From Hydrogenophaga sp. SL48 (GTDB lineage Bacteria > Pseudomonadota > Gammaproteobacteria > Burkholderiales > Burkholderiaceae_C): a DNA stretch of 64,000 bases. The position numbers and the translations under genes were made by a program. Of this stretch, positions 35,547 through 46,431 are shown one piece after another. Numbering within the stretch: position 1 is the first letter of the stretch; the number at the start of each line of letters is the position of its first letter. Location of the stretch: assembly GCF_021729865.1 (NCBI RefSeq), contig NZ_CP063400.1, positions 4,154,001 to 4,218,000 of the forward strand, in the 5' to 3' direction. The notes beneath the pieces were generated by a model. That model saw only the letters and a list, made by a program, of their open reading frames with translations, was not told the origin of the DNA and ran no database searches.

Positions 35547-35623
35547 TGGCGCCGGGCCGCCCCAAGCCGGGTTTGCACCCCCTGGGGGGGCAGCGACCCG
35601 CGCAGCGGCGGAGCATGGGGGCT
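35547..35623 (-). repeat. 3'-UTR hairpin repeat, copy 8
   Basis: Follows the glcE stop on the minus strand, inside the glcE-glcF unit. It has GCCGCTGCGCGGGTCGCTG, a CCCCCCC-A-GGGGG hairpin, CCGGCTTGGGGCGGCCC and GGCGCC, matching copies 2 and 6. Since it lies within an operon it is unlikely to be a complete terminator. Confidence 0.78.
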
Positions 35624-36744
35624 CATGTTCTGCCGGGGTTGAAGATGCCTGCCGGGTCGAACTCGGCACGCAGGCGTTGGGTGATGGTGTCGATCACGGC
35701 GGACTGGCGGTCGAAGCGCGGCACGCCGGGCGCACCGTCGGCGCTGGCGCGGAACAGCGTGGCGTGGCCGTTCACTGCTGCGGTGGCGCTGCGGATCTCG
35801 GCGGCGGCAGAGGCCGGCGCCCAGAGCCAGCGCTGCGCGCCCTGCCATTCGATGAGCTGCGCGTAAGGCAGCGGCAACACCGGCGCGGTCTGCGGCACCG
35901 AGAGGCGCCAAAGGCAGCGGTCCGCCGCCGGCGCATTGAAGAACGGCAGGCGCTGGTCGCGGCAGGCGGCCCAGTCGGGTCCGGCCTGGGCGTTGTCCAT
36001 GCGGGCGCCGCCGGCTTCGCGGCCCAGGCGTTCGCAGGCCGATTCCACCGCCGCCACCGCGCCGCGCAGGCGCAGGAACAGCAGCTCGGGCGCATCGGGC
36101 GCGGTGTCGTCTTTCACCCAGCACGAGGCATTGATCGGGAGCGGCTGGCCGCCCCAGCGGTGCAGCTGCTCCAGCGCGTCGTGCTGGTTCAGGGAGAACA
36201 CCAGCGTGGCTTCGGCCGGTGCCACCGGCAGCACCTTGAGGCTGATGTCGGTGATGACGCCGAGCGTGCCCATGGCGCCGGCCATGGCCCGGCTCACATC
36301 GTAGCCCGCCACGTTCTTCATGACCTGGCCGCCGAAGGTGAGCCACTCACCCTTGCCGTTGATGAACTGCAGGCCGAGCACGTAGTCGCGCACACCGCCC
36401 GCCGTGGCCCGCGCGGGGCCGGCCAGCCCGGCCGCGACCACGCCGCCGATGGTGGACGCGGCGCCGAAGCGCGGGGGTTCGAACGGCAGGCACTGGCCCT
36501 GTTCGGCCAGGGTCGCTTCCAGCTCGGCCAATGGCGTGCCGGCGCGCACGGTGACCACCAGCTCGCTGGGCTCGTGGCTGACGATGCCCGCCCAGTCGCG
36601 GGTGGAGAGTGCCTCACCGGTCACGGGCTCGCCGTAGAAGGCCTTGGTGTCACCTCCGGTGATGCGCAGCGGTTGGCGCGCGGCCGTCGCGGCGTGCACC
36701 TGGTCGATCAGCTGGCGAGGGGAGTCGGTGGGGCTGGAGCTCAT
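35623..36744 (-). CDS. glcE: Glycolate oxidase FAD-binding subunit GlcE
   Basis: A 373-residue PCMH-type FAD subunit. It shows PLRITGGDTKAFYG, the FAD pyrophosphate loop PPRFGAASTIGGVVAAGLAGP, DYVLGLQFINGKGEWLTFGG and KNVAGYDVSRAMAGAMGTLGVI. GlcD, GlcE and GlcF together form glycolate dehydrogenase at the membrane. The ATG at 36744 is preferred over 36753. It is the first glc gene here, with no glcD next to it. Confidence 0.94.
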   Translation of the reverse strand: MSSSPTDSPRQLIDQVHAATAARQPLRITGGDTKAFYGEPVTGEALSTRDWAGIVSHEPSELVVTVRAGTPLAELEATLAEQGQCLPFEPPRFGAASTIGGVVAAGLAGPARATAGGVRDYVLGLQFINGKGEWLTFGGQVMKNVAGYDVSRAMAGAMGTLGVITDISLKVLPVAPAEATLVFSLNQHDALEQLHRWGGQPLPINASCWVKDDTAPDAPELLFLRLRGAVAAVESACERLGREAGGARMDNAQAGPDWAACRDQRLPFFNAPAADRCLWRLSVPQTAPVLPLPYAQLIEWQGAQRWLWAPASAAAEIRSATAAVNGHATLFRASADGAPGVPRFDRQSAVIDTITQRLRAEFDPAGIFNPGRT

Positions 36745-36829
36745 GGCCGCCATGGTAGCGGCGGCATCGTTCAAGGCCTTTGAATTTTTTGCACGGCCTG
36801 GTGCAATCGCGGCCGTCCGGTGCGGCGGC

Positions 36830-37072
36830 TCAGCGCGTGTGCCCCAGGCACGCGCCGGCGTTGGGCCGGCCCTTGCACTCCCGTTTCAACCGTTTGCTGC
36901 GGGCTTCGGGGCTTTCGGAGGACGGTGCATCGATGAAGCTGACCTTGCTGGGTGGGCGCTGGGCACCCGACCTGGGCGCGGCCGCAGCAGCCAGCTGCGC
37001 GGCGCCAAGTCCCAGGGTGCAGGCCAGGCCGGCGAGCCAGACGACGGATGCACGGGTGCGTTGAGGGGACAT
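36830..37072 (-). CDS. Small secreted hypothetical protein
   Basis: An 80-residue protein with a signal peptide (VVWLAGLACTLGLGAAQLAAAA). The short mature part ends in a basic stretch with two cysteines, RLKRECKGRPNAGACLGHTR, which could form one disulfide. I recognise no named family. AGGAGG seven bases before the ATG at 37072 is one of the strongest ribosome-binding sites in the window, which supports a real gene. Confidence 0.68.
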   Translation of the reverse strand: MSPQRTRASVVWLAGLACTLGLGAAQLAAAAAPRSGAQRPPSKVSFIDAPSSESPEARSKRLKRECKGRPNAGACLGHTR

Positions 37073-37094
37073 GGTCAAGCCTCCTGCCGAGCCG

Positions 37095-37150
37095 CCTCAA
37101 AGGAGGCTTGTGCCCCCTCGGGGGGCAGTGAGAACACGAAGTGTCGAACG
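37095..37150 (-). repeat. Possible divergent copy of the 3'-UTR hairpin repeat
   Basis: On the minus strand a CCCCCACG start, a short TCGACACTTCG stem and a CCCCCCGAGGGGG hairpin resemble copies 2 and 6, but the right half is missing. It lies between the glnK-amtB terminator and the small secreted gene. Confidence 0.45.
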
Positions 37151-37238
37151 TGGGGGTGCATGGCGTGCTCCTGAATGTGATGTGGGTTCAGCCCCGCATG
37201 CTGGCCAACGGCCTCCCCTTTGTCTGTGACCCATTCAC

Positions 37239-37274
37239 CAAAAAAAACCCGCAGGCCTTGCGGCGTGCGGGTTT
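37239..37274 (-). terminator. Rho-independent terminator of glnK-amtB
   Basis: On the minus strand AACCCGCA (37266-37273) and TGCGGGTT (37246-37253) form an eight-base stem with a 12-base loop, followed by a run of T (plus-strand A run at 37239-37247). It lies about 90 bases after the amtB stop. Confidence 0.88.
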
Positions 37275-37361
37275 GAACATCCAAAGGAGACACTCGAAAA
37301 ACGCGGCGCGGGATCGTTCCTTGCGGTCAGGTCGGCGCGCCGCCGGGGGACACTCTTTCGA

Positions 37362-38822
37362 TCAGCGGTTGTAGGCGGTTTCGCCGTGCGAGCTGATGTC
37401 CAGACCTTCGCGTTCCTGCTCTTCGGTCACACGCAGGCCCAGGGTCAGGTCGACGATCTTGTAGGCCACGTAGGCCACGACGGCAGACCACACCATGGTG
37501 ATCAACACGCCTTCGGCCTGGATCAGCAGCTGGCCGCCGATGGAGTAGTCGTCACCCTTGACGCCACCCAGCGAGCCCGCGGAGAACACACCGGTCAGCA
37601 GGGCACCGACGATGCCGCCGACACCGTGCACGCCGAACACGTCGAGCGAATCGTCCGCACCCAGCATCTTCTTGAGACCAGAGACGCCCCACAGGCAGAG
37701 GAAGCCGGCGATCAGGCCGATGATGATGGCGCCCATGGGGCCCACCGTGCCGCAAGCCGGGGTGATCGCCACCAGGCCGGCCACCGCGCCAGAAGCTGCG
37801 CCCAGCATCGAGGCCTTGCCCTTGCCCAGCGCTTCACCCACACACCAGGCCAGCACGGCAGCGGCGGTGGCCAACAGGGTGTTGATGAAGGCGAGCGTGG
37901 TGCCGCCGTTGGCTTCCAGGTTGGAGCCGGCGTTGAAACCGAACCAGCCCACCCACAGCAGCGAGGCACCGACCATGGTCAGCGTCAGGCTGTGAGGCGC
38001 CATCGATTCCTTGCCGTAGCCGATGCGCTTGCCCAGCACATAGGCACCGACCAGACCGGCCATGGCGGCGTTGATGTGCACCACGGTGCCACCAGCGAAG
38101 TCCAGCGCACCCTTGTCGAACAGGTAACCGCCGCCGCCCCAGACCATGTGAGCGATGGGCAGGTAGCTGAAGGTGAACCAGATGGCGCAGAACAGCAGCA
38201 CGGAACCGAACTTGATGCGCTCGGCGAAGGAGCCGACGATCAGCGCGCAGGTGATGCCCGCGAAGGTGCACTGGAAGGCGATGAAGATGTACTCGGGAAT
38301 CATCACGCCCTTGGTGAAGGTCGCCGACAACGAGTCGACCGTCACGCCTTTGAGGAACACCTTGTCGAAGTTGCCGTAGATCAGCCCTTCACCGCCGAAG
38401 GCCACGCTGTACCCGTAGACGGCCCACAGCACGGAAATCAGCGAGAAGACGACCATCACCTGCATCAGCACCGACAGCATGTTCTTGCTGCGGACCAGAC
38501 CGCCGTAGAACAGGGCCAGGCCAGGGATCACCATCATGATGACCAGGACGGTGGAGATCATCATCCAGGTGACATCACCTTTGTCGACCGTTTCCTTCAC
38601 GACCTCTTCCGCCGGAGCGGCTTCAGCGGCAGCGGGGGCTGCTGCATCGGCAGCGGGCGCCGCCGGGGCGTCAGCAGCGGGTGCCGCTGCGGGGGCGGCA
38701 TCGGCCGCCGGGGCCGCTGCCGCGGGGGCGTCAGCGGCGGGGGCAGCGGTCTGGGCGACGGCGTTCAGGCCGCCAAAGGCCAGGCCCATGCCCAGCAGCA
38801 AGGTAGCGAGTAGCTTTTTCAT
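37362..38822 (-). CDS. amtB: Ammonium transporter AmtB
   Basis: A 486-residue channel for ammonium in the inner membrane. A signal peptide (MKKLLATLLLGMGLAFGGLNAVAQ) is followed by about 50 residues of Ala/Pro/Asp repeats such as APAADAPAA, then 11 helices starting DVTWMMISTVLVIMMVIPGLALFYGG. Pore residues are visible in AFQCTFAGITCALIVGSFAER, PIAHMVWGGGGYL and FGVHGVGGIVGALLTG. The Ala-rich periplasmic tail is longer than in E. coli AmtB. It is 30 bases after glnK, the PII protein that closes AmtB. A strong terminator follows. Confidence 0.96.
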   Translation of the reverse strand: MKKLLATLLLGMGLAFGGLNAVAQTAAPAADAPAAAAPAADAAPAAAPAADAPAAPAADAAAPAAAEAAPAEEVVKETVDKGDVTWMMISTVLVIMMVIPGLALFYGGLVRSKNMLSVLMQVMVVFSLISVLWAVYGYSVAFGGEGLIYGNFDKVFLKGVTVDSLSATFTKGVMIPEYIFIAFQCTFAGITCALIVGSFAERIKFGSVLLFCAIWFTFSYLPIAHMVWGGGGYLFDKGALDFAGGTVVHINAAMAGLVGAYVLGKRIGYGKESMAPHSLTLTMVGASLLWVGWFGFNAGSNLEANGGTTLAFINTLLATAAAVLAWCVGEALGKGKASMLGAASGAVAGLVAITPACGTVGPMGAIIIGLIAGFLCLWGVSGLKKMLGADDSLDVFGVHGVGGIVGALLTGVFSAGSLGGVKGDDYSIGGQLLIQAEGVLITMVWSAVVAYVAYKIVDLTLGLRVTEEQEREGLDISSHGETAYNR

Positions 38823-38852
38823 GTTCGAGCTCTTTCGTGTGCGGGGTGGGGA

Positions 38853-39197
<345 letters not shown>

Positions 39198-39274
39198 TTA
39201 CCTCTTCTAGATCAGGGGAGATGTCCGGGCCAACCGGCTGACACCACGGGTTGATGCAATCGCTTACAGGGCTT

Positions 39275-39290
39275 AGCAGGGACCGTGCCA
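39275..39290 (-). promoter_or_regulatory. Sigma-54 promoter of glnK-amtB
   Basis: The minus strand reads TGGCACGGTCCCTGCT, matching the -24/-12 consensus TGGCACG-N4-TTGCW at all but one core base. The GG and GC doublets have the required spacing. Transcription would start near 39264, about 70 bases before the glnK ATG. Confidence 0.8.
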
Positions 39291-39414
39291 AGTCGTGCGA
39301 CGGCACTGTCGCGAAAACGCCGGTTTTCCCCCGGGCGGGGGCTGGCTGGTGGCCCGGCCTGTGACATCATGAAAACGTGCACGCGGCCTGCGGCGATCGC
39401 CTCGCCGGGCCTTC

Positions 39415-39429
39415 GCACCAAACAAGTGC
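39415..39429. promoter_or_regulatory. NtrC-like enhancer site
   Basis: GCAC-N7-GTGC lies about 150 bases upstream of the predicted glnK transcription start, a normal distance for an NtrC enhancer. The match is short, so confidence is limited. Confidence 0.45.
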
Positions 39430-39496
39430 AACCGGGAACCCTGTGCTTCCCGAGCCACCGCCAGAAGGCATGCACCGAAACAGGGAGAAACCAACA

Positions 39497-41053
39497 ATGA
39501 GTCTGTCTTTGGTGCACAGCCGTGCGCTGCTGGGCCTGGAAGCACGGCCGGTGCAGGTGGAAGTCCACCTCGCCAACGGCCTGCCCAGCTTCACGCTGGT
39601 GGGCCTGGCCGACACGGAAGTGAAAGAAGCGCGCGAACGCGTGCGTTCGGCCATCGCCAACGCCGGGCTCGAATTCCCCAGCAACAAGCGCATCACCGTC
39701 AACCTGGCCCCGGCCGACCTGCCCAAGGACTCGGGCCGTTTCGACCTGCCCATCGCGCTCGGCATCCTGGCGGCCAACGGGCAGATCAACGCCGCGCGGC
39801 TGGCTGGCTGGGAGTTCGCCGGCGAGTTGTCGCTGGGCGGTGAGTTGCGCCCGGTGCGCGGCGCGCTGGCCATGAGCCTGGCGCTGCACCGCGACGCGGG
39901 CGATGCCGCCGCGCAGTCCAGGTTGGTGCTGCCGCCCGGCAGCGCCGAAGAAGCGGCGCTGGTGCCGCAGGCGCAGGTCTACCGGGCGCGGCACCTGCTG
40001 GATGTGGTGTCGCGGTTCCTGCCCAACGGCGCGGCGGGCGCCGGCGAGGTGCCGCCCGACGACGGCGGGTGGGCGCGACTGGCGCCGACGTCCATCGGCC
40101 AGGCCCCGAGTTACGCCGACCTCGCCGACGTGAAAGGCCAGGCCGCCGCCAAGCGCGCGCTGGAGATCGCCGCCGCCGGTGGCCACAGCGTCCTGATGAT
40201 GGGCCCGCCCGGCTCGGGCAAAAGCATGCTGGCGCAGCGCTTCGCCGGCCTGTTGCCGCCCATGGCGGCCAACGAGGCGCTGGAGTCGGCCGCCGTGGCC
40301 TCGCTGGCCGGGCGCTTCTGCCTGGAACGCTGGGGCCAGCGGCCCACCTGCGCGCCGCACCACACCGCCAGCGCGGTGGCCCTGGTGGGCGGCGGTTCAC
40401 CGCCGCGGCCGGGCGAGATCTCGCTCGCGCACCACGGCGTGCTCTTTCTGGACGAACTCCCGGAATTTCCCCGCGCCGCGCTGGAGGCGCTGCGCGAGCC
40501 GCTGGAGAGTGGCCACATCCGCATCTCGCGCGCGGCCATGCAGAGCGAGTTCCCGGCGCGCTTCCAGCTCATCGCCGCCATGAACCCCTGCCCCTGTGGT
40601 TTTCTCGGTCACCCCACCCGGGCCTGCCGCGACACGCCCGACCAGATCGCGCGCTACCAGAGCAAGCTCAGCGGCCCGCTGCTTGACCGCATCGACCTGC
40701 ACGTGGAGGTGCCGGCGCTGCCCCCGAACGACCTGCTGCACGGCGTCGCCGGTGAGCCGAGCGATGCGGTGCGCGAGCGTGTGGTGGCCGCGCGCGAACG
40801 CGCGATCACACGACAAGGCGAGGCCAACCAGGCCCTGGCCGGGCAGGCGCTCGACCAGCACGTGCACGCCGACCCGGCCGCGCTGAAGTTCCTCAACACC
40901 GCCGCCGCGCGGTTGGGCTGGAGCGCCCGCAGCACGCACCGCGCGCTGCGCGTGGCCCGCACCATCGCGGACCTGGCGGGGACCGATGAGGTGGGCGTGG
41001 GGCACGTGGCCGAGGCGGTGCAGTACCGGCGGGCGCTGCGACAGGCGGGTTGA
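39497..41053 (+). CDS. comM: YifB/ComM family AAA+ helicase (Mg chelatase-like)
   Basis: A 518-residue hexameric ATPase. ComM drives branch migration during natural transformation. It starts SLSLVHSRALLGLEARPVQVEV and has Walker A MMGPPGSGKSMLAQRF, Walker B VLFLDELPEFPR, and a sensor region ARFQLIAAMNPCPCGF. The C-terminal helix set (SARSTHRALRVARTIADLAG) is complete. GGGAG precedes the ATG at 39497. It is divergent from glnK and has no other competence genes nearby. Confidence 0.95.
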   Translation: MSLSLVHSRALLGLEARPVQVEVHLANGLPSFTLVGLADTEVKEARERVRSAIANAGLEFPSNKRITVNLAPADLPKDSGRFDLPIALGILAANGQINAARLAGWEFAGELSLGGELRPVRGALAMSLALHRDAGDAAAQSRLVLPPGSAEEAALVPQAQVYRARHLLDVVSRFLPNGAAGAGEVPPDDGGWARLAPTSIGQAPSYADLADVKGQAAAKRALEIAAAGGHSVLMMGPPGSGKSMLAQRFAGLLPPMAANEALESAAVASLAGRFCLERWGQRPTCAPHHTASAVALVGGGSPPRPGEISLAHHGVLFLDELPEFPRAALEALREPLESGHIRISRAAMQSEFPARFQLIAAMNPCPCGFLGHPTRACRDTPDQIARYQSKLSGPLLDRIDLHVEVPALPPNDLLHGVAGEPSDAVRERVVAARERAITRQGEANQALAGQALDQHVHADPAALKFLNTAAARLGWSARSTHRALRVARTIADLAGTDEVGVGHVAEAVQYRRALRQAG

Positions 41054-41088
41054 CGCGCCGGGCACCATCGGCCCGGGCGCGCCACGTG

Positions 41089-41916
41089 TCAGTTCGACTG
41101 CTGGCGGCGCGCCTCGTCCATCTGGCGGAAGCGCACGCAGACAGGATCGCTGGCGAACGAAGGTTTGCCGCATTCGCGTATCCGGCAGAAATCGCGCGCG
41201 AGGAAATTGCCGCTGCCCGCGCAGACCTGGTCCACCGTCGCACCGGTGGATGCCGGCGCGGCAGCCGGCGCAGCCGCAGCTGCAGCCACTGGGGCGGGGG
41301 CGGGGGTGGGAGCGGGGGCAGGAGCGACCCCGGCATGCGTCGATTCCGCTGTCACCGGCCGCGGCAGATGAGGCGCTTCAGCGCGGCGTCGGGCGTCCTC
41401 GGCCCGTTGCAACTCCCTGACGAGCTTGGCGCGCTGCTGATCCAGCTCCAGCTGGTGCGCGCGGTCCCGCTGGGCCACCTCTTCAACCGACTCGAGCAGG
41501 CGCTCGGTGGCCGACACCGCGGCCGGGCTCGGCGCTGGCGCCACCGTTTCGCTCGCCACCGGGGCCGGTGATGCCGCCACGGGCAGCACGTCCGCCAGCA
41601 AGGGCTGGGTCGCGGTGGGCGTCAGGGCTGGCGGCACCTGGGGCGCCACCGTGGCAGGCGAACGCCCCAGCAGCCACCAGCCCGCCAGGGCAGCGGCGAG
41701 CACCAGCGCGGCCAGCCCGCCGGCCTTCAGGGCGCCACCACGTACCGGCGCCTCATGGCCCGCCATGAGGGGGGCCGCTGACGCGGCACGGCGCCGCCGG
41801 GAACGCCGGGCGGGCTCAGGCGTTTCGGCAGCTCGGTCCAGCGCGGCCGCGCAGCCCAGACAGAACCGGGCCTTGTCCCGGTTCTCGACGCCACACGACG
41901 GACACACGACAGCCAT
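41089..41916 (-). CDS. Zinc-ribbon membrane protein of unknown function
   Basis: A 275-residue protein. The N-terminus is a double zinc knuckle (CPSCGVENRDKARFCLGC). After a basic stretch comes one transmembrane helix (LAALVLAAALAGWWLLG), then a long Ala/Pro-rich region and a coiled coil (RDRAHQLELDQQRAKLVRELQRAEDARRRAE). The C-terminus holds conserved-looking cysteines (CAGSGNFLARDFCRIRECG...DPVCVRF). The topology suggests a cytoplasmic zinc ribbon and a periplasmic Cys-rich tail. Similar proteins occur in Comamonadaceae without assigned role. Confidence 0.68.
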   Translation of the reverse strand: MAVVCPSCGVENRDKARFCLGCAAALDRAAETPEPARRSRRRRAASAAPLMAGHEAPVRGGALKAGGLAALVLAAALAGWWLLGRSPATVAPQVPPALTPTATQPLLADVLPVAASPAPVASETVAPAPSPAAVSATERLLESVEEVAQRDRAHQLELDQQRAKLVRELQRAEDARRRAEAPHLPRPVTAESTHAGVAPAPAPTPAPAPVAAAAAAPAAAPASTGATVDQVCAGSGNFLARDFCRIRECGKPSFASDPVCVRFRQMDEARRQQSN

Positions 41917-42064
41917 GAATAACCTGTAGACAGTGATGGGGAAACAATTTTTAGCACATCGGCCGGGGCGAACGGCCCAAGGCGCCCGGTCCCGATCCAC
42001 ACCCGTCTGCCGATCGCCACATCCTCTGCGGGATACTGACGACCCCCACCAACACAGCGCGACC

Positions 42065-42325
42065 ATGCCCATCGAACTCCCCAAAGAAGCCCGCCAGCAG
42101 GCCATCACCTCCATCGAACGCTACTTCCGCGAGCACATGGACGAGCCCATCGGCAACGTGGCCGCGGGCGGTTTGCTGAATTTTTTCCTGCAGGAAATCG
42201 GCCCGAGCGTCTACAACCGGGCCGTGACCGACGCGCAGGAGCGGTTGCAGGCGCGGGTGATGGAGCTGGACATCGACGTGCACGAAAGCGAGTTTGGTTA
42301 CTGGAAAACAGCCAAAAGGAAATGA
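42065..42325 (+). CDS. DUF2164 domain-containing protein
   Basis: An 86-residue protein matching DUF2164: IELPKEARQQAITSIERYFREHMDEPIGNVAAGGLLNFFLQEIGP and a final VHESEFGYW. It is small, soluble and of unknown role. The family occurs widely in Proteobacteria. A 3'-UTR repeat starts right after the stop and separates it from the mutarotase gene. Confidence 0.86.
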   Translation: MPIELPKEARQQAITSIERYFREHMDEPIGNVAAGGLLNFFLQEIGPSVYNRAVTDAQERLQARVMELDIDVHESEFGYWKTAKRK

Positions 42326-42403
42326 CCCCCCGCAGCGCTTCGCGCTACCCCCCAGGGGGCGATGCGAGTGGCCCGGCGAAGCCGGTTCCACCGCATCCTG
42401 GGT
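42326..42403 (+). repeat. 3'-UTR hairpin repeat, copy 9
   Basis: Starts at the DUF2164 stop. It has a GCAGCGCTTCGCGC stem, CCCCCC-A-GGGGG, then a block identical to copy 4 over 49 bases (42355-42403 against 16961-17009). Such identity 25 kb apart implies recent copying or gene conversion. Confidence 0.82.
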
Positions 42404-42461
42404 TGGGGCATTTCGTTCCGGCACCCTTTGAGCGATGACATGCCAACGCAGCGGAGATCCC

Positions 42462-43376
42462 ATGACACTCGAAGACCTGAACGCCGAACACGCCATCGCC
42501 GACCAGCTGCGCTTCGTCGCCGGCCCGGGCGGTCTGCCGTTGGTCCAGGTGCGCAACGCCCACGCCGAGGCGGTGGTGTCGCTGCATGGCGCTCAGGTGC
42601 TTTCGTTCCGGCCGGTGGGCGCGGGCGCCGATGTGCTGTTCGTGAGCGAGCGGGCGCACTTTCAGGCGGGCAAGGCCATCCGGGGCGGCGTGCCGGTCTG
42701 CTGGCCCTGGTTCGGCGCCGACCCGCAGGGGCTGGGCCGGCCGTCGCACGGCATTGCGCGCACCCGGTTGTGGTCGGTCCGGGGCACGGCGTCCACGCCC
42801 GAGGGTGAAACAGAGATCACGCTGGGCCTGGTGGACACGCCCGAGACGATGGCGATCTGGCCGCACGCCTTCCACCTCGCGATGGAAATCACCGTGGGCG
42901 CCACGCTGCGGCTGGCGTTGACCACGCGCAACACGGGCGAAGCGCCGTTCACCATCACACAGGCGCTGCACAGCTACTTCACGGTGGGCGACATCGCGAT
43001 GACCACCGTGACCGGGCTGGACGGCTGCCACTACACCGACAAGGCGGCGGGCGGCGCGGTGAAACAGCAGGCGGGCGCGGTGGCGTTTGCCGCCGAGGTG
43101 GACCGCATCTACACCGGCGCGCCGGCCGAGCTGGCGTTGGTGGACGGCGCCCTGCAACGCTCAGTGCACATCCACGCCGAAGGCAGCCGCACCGCCGTGG
43201 TGTGGAACCCCTGGGCCACCCTCGCGGCCGGCATGGCCGACCTGCAGGACGACGAATACCGGCGCTTCGTCTGCATGGAGACCGCCAACGCGGGCGACGA
43301 GGTGGTCACGGTGCCGCCCGGCGGCGAGCACCGGCTGGTGGCAGAGTTCGGGCTCAGCCCCAGAGCGAAACGCTGA
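42462..43376 (+). CDS. D-hexose-6-phosphate mutarotase (YeaD-like)
   Basis: A 304-residue beta-sandwich enzyme of the aldose 1-epimerase family that equilibrates alpha and beta glucose-6-phosphate. Typical blocks are VVSLHGAQVLSFRPVG, IRGGVPVCWPWFG, HGIARTRLWSV and ITQALHSYFTVGDI. The Arg/His/Glu pattern for phosphate binding and catalysis fits YeaD. GGAG seven bases upstream supports the ATG at 42462. It converges on metH three bases downstream. Confidence 0.91.
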   Translation: MTLEDLNAEHAIADQLRFVAGPGGLPLVQVRNAHAEAVVSLHGAQVLSFRPVGAGADVLFVSERAHFQAGKAIRGGVPVCWPWFGADPQGLGRPSHGIARTRLWSVRGTASTPEGETEITLGLVDTPETMAIWPHAFHLAMEITVGATLRLALTTRNTGEAPFTITQALHSYFTVGDIAMTTVTGLDGCHYTDKAAGGAVKQQAGAVAFAAEVDRIYTGAPAELALVDGALQRSVHIHAEGSRTAVVWNPWATLAAGMADLQDDEYRRFVCMETANAGDEVVTVPPGGEHRLVAEFGLSPRAKR

Positions 43377-43379
43377 TGG

Positions 43380-46220
<2,841 letters not shown>

Positions 46221-46223
46221 GAG

Positions 46224-46370
46224 GCTCACCAGGGTTGCGGGCAAAAACTGGTGAGCGCCGTTGCAGGTCTGTGCGACCGGCCGGGACCGTGTGGCCCCGA
46301 CGTCTCAAGCCTGACACCGGGTGCGGGCATCTGGTCGATGCCCCCGGCGCTGCAGCGCTCCTTGAGAGGG
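46224..46370 (-). promoter_or_regulatory. S-adenosylhomocysteine (SAH) riboswitch of metH
   Basis: The minus strand has the SAH aptamer landmarks in order: GGAGCGCTGCAGC, CAGGCTTGAGA and GCAACGGCGCTCACC. P1 pairs GAGCGC (46355-46360) with GCGCTC (46253-46258). The pseudoknot pairs CTCAAG (46361-46366) with CTTGAG (46304-46309); CUCAAG/CUUGAG varies from the common CCGAG/CUCGG while keeping pairing. The 3' aptamer strand also pairs over nine bases (46248-46256 with 46224-46232) with the metH ribosome-binding region. SAH binding should free that site and switch translation on. Confidence 0.9.
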
Positions 46371-46431
46371 GGTGATTTTATGCCAACGCCCCCGGCGCGG
46401 GGGTTCGACCGAACGCCGCATCAGCGGCGGT

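Noticed and set aside
46221..46244. TTG-started extension of metH
   Set aside because: It would lie within the riboswitch's switching helix. The ATG at 46220 follows the predicted ribosome-binding region.
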